Below, in pieces: positions 54,385 to 64,000 of a stretch of DNA of 64,000 nucleotides (positions within the stretch are counted from its first letter, which is position 1; every line of letters begins with the position of its first letter). The notes under the pieces were generated by a model, which saw nothing but the letters and a program-made list of their open reading frames with translations, was not told the DNA's origin and did not search any database. The stretch is from contig JAYEVF010000093.1 in assembly GCA_036346355.1 (NCBI GenBank), positions 45,635-109,634 on the forward strand, written 5' to 3'. The translations under genes and the position numbers were made by a program. The DNA is from Rhipidocladum racemiflorum (taxonomy: Eukaryota > Streptophyta > Magnoliopsida > Poales > Poaceae).

Positions 54385-55588
54385 ATACTTGACCGTAGAG
54401 CTCAACCCTAAGCTAGAATGGTGCGTAGTGAGGATAAAACCTATTTTCTAAAGCTAAAAATTTGTGAAGACAAGAAATGACCTCTCGACTTATCCCCTTC
54501 TCTCTTTTCTTGTCTCTTGCTGAAATTTTCCCTTACCTTGTCACAATTTAAAAATTCCGAAGTTCTTACGTAAAGCACCCTTGTGACAGATGGAGGAAGA
54601 GTTCAACCACGTTGATCTAGGAGTTGGTCACGCCCGCGGAACTTTGGCACATGCTACAAACTCTCGGGAGATTTTGAGAAGCCCCAATACCAAGTGGAAG
54701 TGATCAGACAAGCATGATTGATCAAGGCTTGTGACGTGAGGATTGAGGTACCGTCGGGAAGAGGGGCCAGGCAATGCGCCGATACACTTTGCCTTTGCTA
54801 GAAGATCTACAATGCGAGATGGGTATCCAAGAAGTTTCACGACGAGCAATGCGGCACATTACCGGTATCCACGCCAGGAGAGTTGGAAAGCCGCGGTGTT
54901 AGTTATCATCCACAAGAGCGATAACCTTCGACCGAAGGCGATTCAGATGAGAATGCCACGGTTACAATACTTGGCACGATTCGTCGTCGCCAGGAAGATG
55001 TACTAGATAATACAAGCAAGGAGCTACGAAGGCCCGCAAGGAGATCACGACGAAGAGAAGAACGAGATGGCGGAAGCTCAAGAGTATGTGGCACACCTTC
55101 TACGAAGGATTGGCGAGTTGGAGATGACTTTATGCGGACCCGGACCCGAGCCAAGATTGAGCTACACGAGCCAGGATCCGGAGAGTCGATCTCGATGAGG
55201 ACATCGCTTCTTCGACTACCACAGATGACATAGTCGCCGACATGGCGATCGTTTCGCGCCTATGCCGCGACCGGCACTTGCGTACCAGGCCGTGGAGGTT
55301 TCTCGATGAGTGAGCTTAGGTTCTATAGTGAGACTCCTTCGCCGAGTCAGCGTCATAAAATAAAGAGTCACCCTTTAGGCGTTAGACTCGAGTTAGTTCG
55401 ATTTGGATTTGCTTTGTTTCATTGAGTATGCATTATGTGTTGCAAGGCCCTTAGGAATTATGTGCAGCCATACCAAGTTATTAATAATAAAGATGGACCT
55501 TAAAGTTACCCCTTTACGCCCCGCATAAGTTCCATATTACTTGTCTATTCTCGTTTTCTCTCATCTCTAAACCTAGAGCAAATCGGCG
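54385..55588 (+). other. Leader and gag N-terminal region, Tekay-3 unit B
   Basis: This 1.2-kb stretch contains short purine-rich open segments but no domain I recognise. The part after about 54590 may encode a degraded Gag N-terminus. It has stops in all frames. Confidence 0.4.
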
Positions 55589-56640
55589 GATGGTGAACAC
55601 CGTGGAAACTTTGGAAGCAATGGGAGTGGATCTCGCCCATGAGAAAACCCCAATGATGGAGCACCGGCCGCCATCGGATGTGCGTAATTTTGGAGCATTT
55701 CTTGTCGCTCGGACCCAGTTGATGCATGCTATGATGCAACAAATGCAGCGCGTCATCGCCGATCCACCGCTAATCAAGTTAATCGGGGACCACGCCGTAA
55801 TACAAGGTGTCGAGTTCATGAGGACTCACCCACCCCACTTTCGCTGGGAATGCCAATCCATTGGAGGCCGACGATTGGTTAAGATCAATTGAGAGGAAGC
55901 TACACATAGCTCAATGCATAGGGAATGAGAAGGTACTTTACGCTTCTCATCGGTTGGAAGGAACAAATTACGAATGGTGGGGAGAACCTACATGCCACGC
56001 AGGGAGAACCCTCAAGATATCACTTGGGAAGAGTTCACAACTGCATTCCGACAAAGATCACGTGCCTCGAAGGAATCATGGACCTTAAGAAGGAGGAGAT
56101 TGAGCATCAAGCAAGGTAATCACCGGTGTGACTACGAACAAGTTCACCTGGGCCTAGCACGCTTACGCACCGAGGATGTAGCGGCGCATAAATCCGCATA
56201 GTCGTTTTATGAAGGGACTTAACTCAGGATTGCAAGTAGGATTGATCACCCACACCTTTCCAGATTTCCAAGAGTTGGTAGAATAAGGCGCTTATTCTTG
56301 AGGACAAGCGCAAAGGAACTGGATGAGAACGAGGAAGCGCGAGGATGCAACAAAGAGATCACGTCGGGAACGCATCGGCGAGAGTTGCACCAAATCAATT
56401 CTTCAGATTCCAACCACGAGAATGCAACAAGGACACCATCCTCAAAGACCAAGACACCTGCCAATCAAAACTACTGACCCAGCCCAGCTAGAAACGCTAC
56501 CCCAGGCGAATACAGGAACAAGTGAGGCCATTGCTACAAGCGCAACGAGCCGGGGACACTTTGCCAACAGCTTGTCCAAAGAAGAGAGCAGAGCGACTCC
56601 CGCCGCTTCAATCTAAGAACCACCAGCTAGGACGCCGACA
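55589..56640 (+). pseudogene. gag: gag remnant, Tekay-3 unit B
   Basis: A 100-codon open segment (55590-55892) has LVARTQLMHAMMQQMQRVIAD, the Gln-rich helix preceding the capsid. The capsid core follows after shifts: EADDWLRSIERKLHIAQC and IGNEKVLYASHRLEGTNYEW (55861-55985), then DITWEEFTTAFRQ (about 56010-56050). A basic linker matches the start of unit A from about 56390. A zinc-knuckle remnant, CYK...GHFAN, lies near 56532-56575, its second Cys codon read as CGC as in unit A. Frame breaks are frequent. Confidence 0.78.
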
Positions 56641-57170
56641 CGAGGCCACACCCTGCATCAGGCCGTGGTGAGGCCGAGTCAACCATGTCACCGCAGATGC
56701 AACTGCGAATGCTACCAGACGATAAATCTTGGGTAAGTTACTTGTTAACTCAGATGCAGCGCTTTGTTTGACTCGAGCTTCAGATTCGTTTGTTTCGGCA
56801 AGGCTTTGCTACTAGAAATGACTTGAGAATGGCAAGACTTAAGTGCATGCTTTGTTAGTTCAAACCCCTGGTTCCGAACTCCGAACGGAAGTAGGATATT
56901 CGGGAGTGAGAATACTAATAGATGGAATAGAGTTCCTAGCAAACCTTATAATTTTGGAGACCCGGACCTTAGATGTTATATTGGGAATGGATTGGTTATC
57001 CAAGCACAAGGTCGTATTGGATTGTGGGCGAAGGACTATCTCAAAGAGAGAGCAGTGTGGGAAGAAAGTGGAATTTCAAGCCAGCTGCGGTTAGAGATGG
57101 GCAGTTGATGGTTAACGATACCAAGGCAATCAGCATAGAGGATGTCCCGGTAGTAAATGAGTACCCCGAG
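56641..57170 (+). pseudogene. pol: Protease remnant, Tekay-3 unit B
   Basis: The active-site block is damaged: FDSSF near 56768-56780 where unit A reads FDYGASHSF. The downstream part is well preserved in 56843-57094, with VRILIDGIEFLANLIILETRT, VILGMDWLSKHKVVLDCGRR and the start of the RT linker. VVNEYPEMFF near 57150-57180 marks the approach to RT. Confidence 0.78.
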
Positions 57171-57960
57171 ATGTTTTTCAGAAGATCTACGGTATGCCTT
57201 GAGGAACGGGGACATAGAGTTTGTGATAGAGCTTGTCACCAAGATGACTTACCCAGGATTAGCAAAGAGACCTATCGGATGTCTCAGGAGTTGGTAGAAA
57301 AATGAAGAAACAACTAGAGGAGTTAATGGAGAAAGGATTTATCAGGCAGGAGTTAAATGGCCGATTCAAGGGAGCACCCGCTTTGTTTGTCAAGAAGAAG
57401 GGCGGGAGTTTCGAGGATGTGCATTGACTACCGTGCACTCCAATGAAGTCACCGTAAAGAATAAGTATCCGCTACCCAGGGGATTGATGATTTGTTTGAT
57501 CGGTTAAGAGGAGGCGGAGTTTTTCTCCAAGATTGATCCGAGATCGGGATACCATCGATTGAAGATCCGATCGGAAGAGAGGATATTCAGAAGCTGCATT
57601 CGTCAAGATATGGACATTCACGAAGGTTCTGATTATGTCCTTTAATTCTAAACGAATCGCGCCGGCTTTATTTCATGAATATGATGAATAAGGTGTTCAT
57701 GGAATATTTAACGGACAAGTTTGTCGTCGTGTTCATAGGCGATATCCTAATCTACTCCAAGGCCAGAGAGGATGAACAATATGCCAACACTTAAGGCGAG
57801 TTTTGGAAAAGGCGAGGAAACGACAACTTTTAATGCCAAGTTCACAAGTGTGATTTTGGAAGGACAAGGTGGAGTTTCTTGGACATGTAATGACCCATGT
57901 AAGGAGTCGGCCGGGTAGATCCAAGCAAAGTAGAAGGCTGTGTTACATTGGGAGCGGCCA
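57171..57960 (+). pseudogene. pol: Reverse transcriptase remnant, Tekay-3 unit B
   Basis: TYRMSQELVEK and KKQLEELMEKGFIR near 57275-57345 lead to PALFVKKKG, a split CIDYRALQ region, NKYPLPR and DDLFDRLRG near 57370-57515. The middle is scrambled as in unit A. The catalytic box VVVFIGDILIYSK has FIGD at 57732-57743, again Gly for the first Asp. VEFLGHVM lies near 57870. Indels relative to unit A occur every 30-60 bases. Confidence 0.8.
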
Positions 57961-58600
57961 GAAGCGTGACTCCGGTCGGAGTTTCCTTGGAGATGGCGAG
58001 GATATTACCGCTGTTTCATCGAAGGCTTTTCGACAATTCTGACGAAACCTCTTACGCAATTGCTTTGAAGAAGGAAAAGAAGTTTGCATGGGCGCCAGAA
58101 TGTGAGAAAGGATTTGAGGCGAAGAAAGCGATTGACATCTGCCGATTGTTAGTTCTGAGGATGTTGCTCAAAGCTTCGATATTTATTGTAGACGCCATCG
58201 CGCCAAGGACTTGGATGTGTCGCGATGCACGAATGGAAAGGTCGTAAACATGCATCAAGGCGATTGAGGCCGCGCATGAGGAAAATTATCCGACACATGA
58301 CCTAGCAGTTAAGCCGGCCGTAGTGCAACCTTTTGAAGATATGGCGTCACTATCGATTGGAAAGCAGATGTGAAGTGTATCTCACGGATCATAAGAGCCT
58401 TAAGTACATATTCACCCGAGTCGGATCTGAATATGAGGCAAAGAGAGATGGCTAGAGTTGATCAAGGACTATAATGTTGGAATCCATTACCATCCGGGAA
58501 GGCCAGCGTGGTAGCCGGAAATGCTCTGAGTCGGAAAAGCCATGCAGTGAGTGCGTTGCTAGCCACAAGTCGAGGATGGAGTTATGTGAGGATTTTGAAA
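57961..58600 (+). pseudogene. pol: RNase H remnant, Tekay-3 unit B
   Basis: KKEKKFAWAPECEKGFEAKK (58065-58130) matches the start of the domain. The Asp block, YPTHDLA-like sequence near 58292, WRHYRLE near 58345, TDHKSLKYIFT near 58385-58420 and RWLELIKDYNVGIHYHPGK near 58450-58505 follow in mixed frames. It parallels unit A closely. Confidence 0.75.
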
Positions 58601-60162
58601 GATGAAGATTGAAGTTGTACCTAAGCGGATTCTTGGCGCATTGGAAGTAAAGCCTACCCTAGAGGATCGGATCCAGAGAAGGGCGAAGGATGATGGCGGG
58701 ATCAGCGAGATTAAGTCCATCAAGGAGGAAAGCGGCGAGAGGACTTCAAATTGGATGAACAAAGGCCACGTTGTGGATGAAGGATCGCATTTGTGTGCCT
58801 AACAAGCGAGTTAAAAGCAAGCGATTTTGGAAGAAGCCCATGACTCTAAGTACTCGATTCATCCCTGGAGCGCCAAGATGTATCGAGGATCTGAAGGAGA
58901 GATTTCGGGTGGCCGAGTATGAAGCGTGAAGTTGCAGAGCCATGTTGCATTGTCTGCGGCGTATGCCGGAAGAGTCAAGGCAATGCATCGTAAAACCAGC
59001 GGGATTGCTACAACCGCTAAAAATACCTGAGTGGAAGTGGGAGGAAATCGAATGGATTTCATTACCGGTTTGCCAAAAGACTCAAGGAGGTTATGACTCC
59101 CATATGGGTTATAGTGGATCGCTTGACTAAAGTAGCCCATTTTATCCCCCGTGAAGACCACTTACTCGGAAGGAGATAAATTAGCAGAGTTGTACATGAT
59201 CGAGATTGTTTGTTTGCGGGTGCCAAGGAGGATTGTATCGGACGAGAGGTACCCAATTTACCTCAAGGTTGGAATAAGTTGCATGAGGCCATGGGAACCC
59301 GTTTAAACTTCAGTCTGACTTATCATCCATGCAGACGGATGGGCGGACCGAAAGAGTCAACCAGATTTTTGGAGGATATGTTAAGAGTCTTGTGCATTGG
59401 CTTATGCTACCTCTTGGGATAAAAGTTTGCCGTATGCCGAAGTTTAGTTACAACAATAGTTATCGAGGCTAGTTCTGAGATGTCACCTTTTGAGGCCTTT
59501 GTATGAGTCGACTCGCTGTCGGACACCATTGAATTGGAATGAGACCGGCCCGGCCCGCCAGTGTCTTTGGGCTGATATTCTTCAAGAAATTTGAAGAGCG
59601 GTCGCCATAATTAGAGGAAAGGTTGAGGATAGCCCAATCTCATGGCATGAAGAGTTATCTTGACTAAATCGCCCGAGATTTGAGTTTTTTGAACCAGAAG
59701 ACTTTGTATACCTCGTGAGTTCGCCTCTCGGGGAGTTAAGAGTTTCCATGCCAAAGGGAAACTTCGCACCCACGGGTTATGTTGGACCATTTAAGATTTT
59801 GAGTCAGCAGGTGAGATTGCCACTAGCCGGTGGAGTTGCCCACGATCGTTGGCGAGGAGTGCATGACGTATTCCATGTGTGTCCCGGAGTTAAAAGAGAA
59901 GTGTCTCAGAGTTCTGAGAAATGCAGTTTACACTAGAGTCAATTGAGTTGCAAGAAGATTTGACTTATAAGGAGCACCTGTGAGGATTCTAGAACCACAA
60001 TGGATCGAGAAACTATAGAAACAAGTCAACCCGATTCTGTAGAGTTCGGTGGAGCAACCATGAAGAAAGTGAAGCGACTTGGGAGGCGCCTTGAAGAGGA
60101 TTTGAAGAAAGAATTTCAAACCTATTCCTTTAGTAAGTCCTGAATCTCGGGGACGAGATTCT
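58601..60162 (+). pseudogene. pol: Integrase and chromodomain remnant, Tekay-3 unit B
   Basis: Mixed-frame blocks match unit A: the acidic linker (58602-58802), EAHDSKYSIHPWS near 58830-58870, CRRMPEESRQC-like zinc-binding remnants near 58950, and VIVDRLTKVAHFIP near 59107-59150. SDERGTQF follows near 59240. The region of the catalytic Glu near 59330-59360 keeps GAAAGAGTC, so the Glu is present here. YVGPFKIL is near 59780, VHDVFHV near 59860, and the chromodomain (RFGGATMKKVKRLGRR frame alternated with EATWE-type sequence) near 60040-60125. It is decayed throughout. Confidence 0.76.
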
Positions 60163-60176
60163 ATTAAGGGGAGGTT
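60163..60176 (+). other. Polypurine tract, Tekay-3 unit B
   Basis: attaaggggaggtt lies directly before TGTAACACCCC. Confidence 0.85.
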
Positions 60177-63100
60177 TGTAACACCCCAAAATTTTGCTTT
60201 TCTTAAATTCATGTGTGATTTGGCACTTTGGTGAATTTTGCGAATTTTCTGGAATTTATTTGGATTTATTTGGAATTTATTTGAATTTATTCCATTTTGA
60301 AATAATTAAAGAATTTAAATTTGGCAAATAAATTCTTTGTTGGAAAATATTTTATTTGAGTCCAAAATGATCCAAAATATTTCCGTAATTTTACGAATTT
60401 TTAAAGTCATTTGCTATTTTTAATGAATTAAATGAATTATGGAATTATTTTAAATATTAATTACTTGGAAAATCCAACTCGGGTCAAGTAATCTTGTTCA
60501 TCCCGAAGCCAGTCGGATTCTCGAGTCCGACCCAAACCAGATTGACTCGGCCAAGACCCACTCCTAACCACTAATCAATCCCAGCCGTTGGATCAAGATC
60601 CAACGGTTGAAGGATCCGTCGACCTAGTTACGAAGCCGTGTGGGGCCTGATCGAATCCACGTCGCCGCCATGCGATGGTGGCAGTTGGTTGTGCCACGTG
60701 GGCGGCCACCGATTTCATCGTCTCCGCCCGAAGTCGAGTGGACTCGGCCCAGTGTCACTGCCGTGGAGAGCTAGGTCTCCGTTTTACGCACAGCAGACCT
60801 TAGAGGCTATTTAATGCCAGGGCATACCCCAGAGGATCGCCATCCACGCCCCGAGCTCGGAAACTCTACTCGCGCCGCTCAGGGGATCCCCACCGGGTCT
60901 CGCCGTTATTGCTCACCAGGAGTTGGAAGTCTGCATTCAGCGCTGACAACTTGCCCGATATTCGCTTGGCCGTCCGTCGTCCTCCGTAGTCATCAAGCCC
61001 AGTCCGGATTCCCCGAGACGCAGGCAGCGTTAGAGTACTCACCTCGCCGGAAAGGCCAGCGCTTGAAAGCGCCGGCGGCAAGAAGGCTCGTGCGTCCTCG
61101 CTCTCGGTCAAGCGGCAGCGCCGCCGCGTGCCATCGCCGTCCCTGAGCCGTGCCGTTGGATCGGATCAGACGGACAAGAATTCGGTGAGTTCACGTGTTT
61201 CCCAAACCCTAGAAATCCGATCAGAATTCGGGACCAGTTGGATCAAGATCAGCAGTTCACTGTCGCCACGTCTTTGTCAGCGGTCGCGATTATAGGATTA
61301 GATACGGACCGTCCTGGATCTAGATCGAGCGGCCCACGAGCATCGAGTAGTTTCAACGTGTTAACCATGGATCTAATGCGCCGTTGATTTTCAAACCAGC
61401 CAGGACGAGATTGCGCCACGTGTCGGGAAGTTGGACCGGCGTGTCGCCGCCGTCGCCAAAGGCCAGACGTCGTGTGGCGACACGCGAGGCCGCATGTCGA
61501 AGGAGCCCACCGTCCGGTAGTGTTAGCGTGAGACACTTGGCGGCGGGTGGGTCCCACATGCTCGATCCGCGTGGCGTGGGCAGAGTCGCACCGTGGACTC
61601 GGAAGCTGAGCATGGGACCAGGAGCCCATGGACCGCCGGCTAATCGGCCGAGCCAATCGAGAGCTGCCACGTGTCTATCTTGTACGCCAATAATTAATTT
61701 CAGAAAAAAGAAAATGATTTATTAATTCGAATAATGATTTCAGAATTTAGATTCAAACTTCAAGCGCTTTATAACTTTTGCGTTTCAACTCCGATTTAAG
61801 CGATTCAAATTTCTAAATTTGTATAAAATTAAGATCTACCTAAATATGAATTTTATTTAATTTTTTGGACTAAAGTTTTTCTCTGTAATATTATTTAATT
61901 GATTATTTAAACTTTAAATAATCATAACTTTTGCGTTTAACTCCAAATTTGTGATTCGCTTCTAAAAATCCCGAGAAAATTATGTTCTCTCTGTTTATGG
62001 ATTTTATTTGGAGCTGGGATCTTTTGCATTAGTGTTTATTTGTGTATTTGCTATTTGCACGCTTTACGAGTAGGCGTTGAAGTCTTGGGAGGGATTCGAA
62101 GGAGAAGTATTGTTCAAGGATTAACTCAAGACCAGAGCAGGAAGTGCTTTTGAAGCAAGTTGTGCTTTGATTACATGTTGATCCTATTTGAAAATCTATT
62201 TTGAGTTTAAACTATTGCATGCTAGTTCAATTAGAAAAGATACTTTGTTTTTAAACACAGGGAGTTTAGATAAATACCAATTTGATATATGACACCTTGA
62301 TTACTTAAGTATGTGCCATGACCCTTTGTCACCCTAGTTGTGGTTTACTAGATTGGACATTATTAAATTGCCAACATGGGTTTTAGGCCAGTTGTAGTAT
62401 CTTTGCTTGGGCACCTTTCGTGCTCATGACATGATTTTGGACAAGCAAATGCTAATATGGACTTAATGATCTCATGAACCTGTTTGAGAAAAGTATCATG
62501 CTAGATGTTGATGTGCGTGGTGCATGGTAATCAAGCGGGGTTTGATAAGCGATTTTAAGCCAGGGCATGTGGCAAATGTAATCGAGGTGGGCCGGTATGG
62601 CATTGGGAGTATTGATTTGGTTTAAGGGTAGTCTTGCCCTGGTCACTCTAAGGACTTAACCTTGCAAGCCTTTGTTGGGTCATACCCCACAACCACATGG
62701 GCTGGAATGGGGCGGCCCTAGTTAACTAAGTCGCTAAGGACTCACTTGTGGAGCCTCGGGGTGTCGATTACACCTTTTGTGTGATTGTGCGGGGGAAGCG
62801 TGTCGTGGCGGCCGGCGGTACCCATCTAGCGGTGTGTTGGTCCCTTACTTGGCACCAGCTGGGGAAGGGATGGTGTGAAACGCGTCGAGGAGAGGACCAC
62901 TGTGTTGTTTGAGGCTTCGAAAGGCTTTGTTATGATCGCTCATTCGCATGCTCTTGTATGGCGATTCACGAAGTGACGTGGTGAGTGGATTGTATCTTAC
63001 GTGGGTAAAGTGCATAACCTCTGTGAGTGTAGAATCTATTTGAATAAGCCAGGAGTCCCACGGTCTTTGAACAATGCTAAAGGAGTCTGATCCAAGGGTT

Positions 63101-63746
63101 AGATTTTAAGAAAATAACTTGGATTTGAGAAGTTGGGTTGGTTTAACAAGGAAGATTAGTGGAAATATAGTTTAGGATAGGAAAAAGTATTATTTAAACT
63201 TTTGGAAAAGTTATTTATCACTTTACTTGTTTTCTTTGCTTTCGAATCTACTTATATTTCAAAGGCACAACTTTCTTTATAAATATACAGCCAGGCTATT
63301 CCTTTGTACCAAGCCATGCATATAGTATATTAGCTTGCATTACATGCATGACTAACGGTGCCAAGTACTCACCCTTGCCCTAACACATGCTCGATTGAAG
63401 AGGAGAATTCGCCTGACTTTGGAGGAGGAACTCCAAGAGGCCTTGCGTCTACTTAGGGATGCGAGCCTGATCGAGTTGCACGTGGTATCTTTGGATGGCG
63501 CCCGCAGTTTATTTGATTTTCATTTGCTATTATTTCTCTTTTAATGAGTTACTGCTTACGAGGCATATATTTGTAACTTGGCCATGGGTAAAGGTAACCC
63601 TTTGATTATTTAAATAAAATTAACTTTGATAGTATCGTTTGGTATGATTATGATACCCGATGTTAAGGCCGTATGTGCACTAAGCGGCGTTCACGGACTA
63701 GTCTTGAATACGAAGGGTCGGGATTTGCAGGGTCGAGGTCGGAGCA
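60177..63746 (+). repeat. 3' LTR of Tekay-3
   Basis: This LTR of about 3.57 kb is homologous to 50878-54371 along its whole length, with many short insertions and deletions mainly next to CG dinucleotides. AT-rich parts such as 60177-60480 and 61680-62000 are much more alike than the GC-rich middle. The boundary with satellite is at about 63746. Confidence 0.87.
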
Positions 63747-64000
63747 CATGCTTAGAATGAACTTCATAAGCGCCCACACATTTTAGGCATGCATTTTACG
63801 AGTGCGTCAGAGTTCTTGTGAAACATTTCCCCCACGATGAGCACTGAGCGAACACTACAAGCGGCGCCCATTCGAAAACATTGCAGCGGTATAAGAAAAT
63901 GAGTTGCAAACACAGCGATTGGAGATTCATATGTGCTTTAACTCATTTTTGGCATGCATTTAGAATATGTCCGAGTCGGTGTCAAACATTCCACCACGAC
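63747..64000 (+). repeat. Satellite block E (runs off the window)
   Basis: It starts at the boundary of monomer types 9 and 10 (atgcttagaatgaacttcat), covers type 10 and enters type 11, in the same orientation as the other blocks. Confidence 0.83.

Larger units (their letters stand above)
47196..63746 (+). mobile_element. Tekay-3: partial internal - LTR - internal - LTR tandem
   Basis: A 5'-truncated internal region (47196-50877) and a full internal region (54372-60176) are each followed by an LTR of about 3.5 kb. The first LTR is followed directly by a primer binding site, so it serves both as 3' LTR of unit A and 5' LTR of unit B. Unit A starts in gag at a point equivalent to about 56390 of unit B. 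The left satellite flank is in unit 12 and the right flank at the type 9/10 boundary, so no duplication frames the whole. Unequal LTR recombination followed by truncation is the simplest explanation. Confidence 0.85.

Overview
The window looks like grass (Poaceae) centromeric or pericentromeric DNA. It is built from one tandem satellite of about 155-bp monomers in a higher-order repeat of about 1.82 kb, interrupted by LTR retrotransposons. Grass origin is inferred from the monomer size class, from two elements that read as the CRM (centromeric) chromovirus lineage, and from three Tekay-type chromoviruses. I found no host protein gene, no tRNA or rRNA gene and no CRISPR array. Every coding remnant belongs to a retroelement and every one is broken.

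Layout: 1-5567, CRM copy 1 (+), 5' end outside the window. 5568-8280, satellite. 8281-17807, complete Tekay element on the minus strand with 2.2-kb LTRs and target-site duplication gggct. 17808-21024, satellite. 21025-22902, 3' end and LTR of a Copia-type element. 22903-23667, satellite. 23668-24567, antisense CRM-type LTR fused head-to-head to 24563-42507, CRM copy 2 (+). Copy 2 is split by a solo LTR (29281-30733, duplication cgctg/cgcta) and by a complete Tekay element (31956-41053, duplication accat). 42508-47195, satellite. 47196-63746, a third Tekay family arranged as partial internal - LTR - full internal - LTR. 63747-64000, satellite.

The satellite blocks share one orientation. Both CRM copies end at the same satellite position and share several disabling lesions, so they look like one insertion later duplicated with the array. 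The solo LTR and the nested Tekay element came after that duplication.

The observations I rate highest are the satellite higher-order repeat, with a chimeric monomer marking an unequal exchange; the duplicated CRM insertion; the inverted LTR junction with 5-bp microhomology; the LTR-sharing Tekay tandem; and a short hairpin at an equivalent LTR position in all three Tekay families, whose stem sequence differs between families while pairing is kept. Many differences between repeat copies sit at CG-containing sites and come in patches, so some frameshifts may be consensus errors of a long-read assembly.
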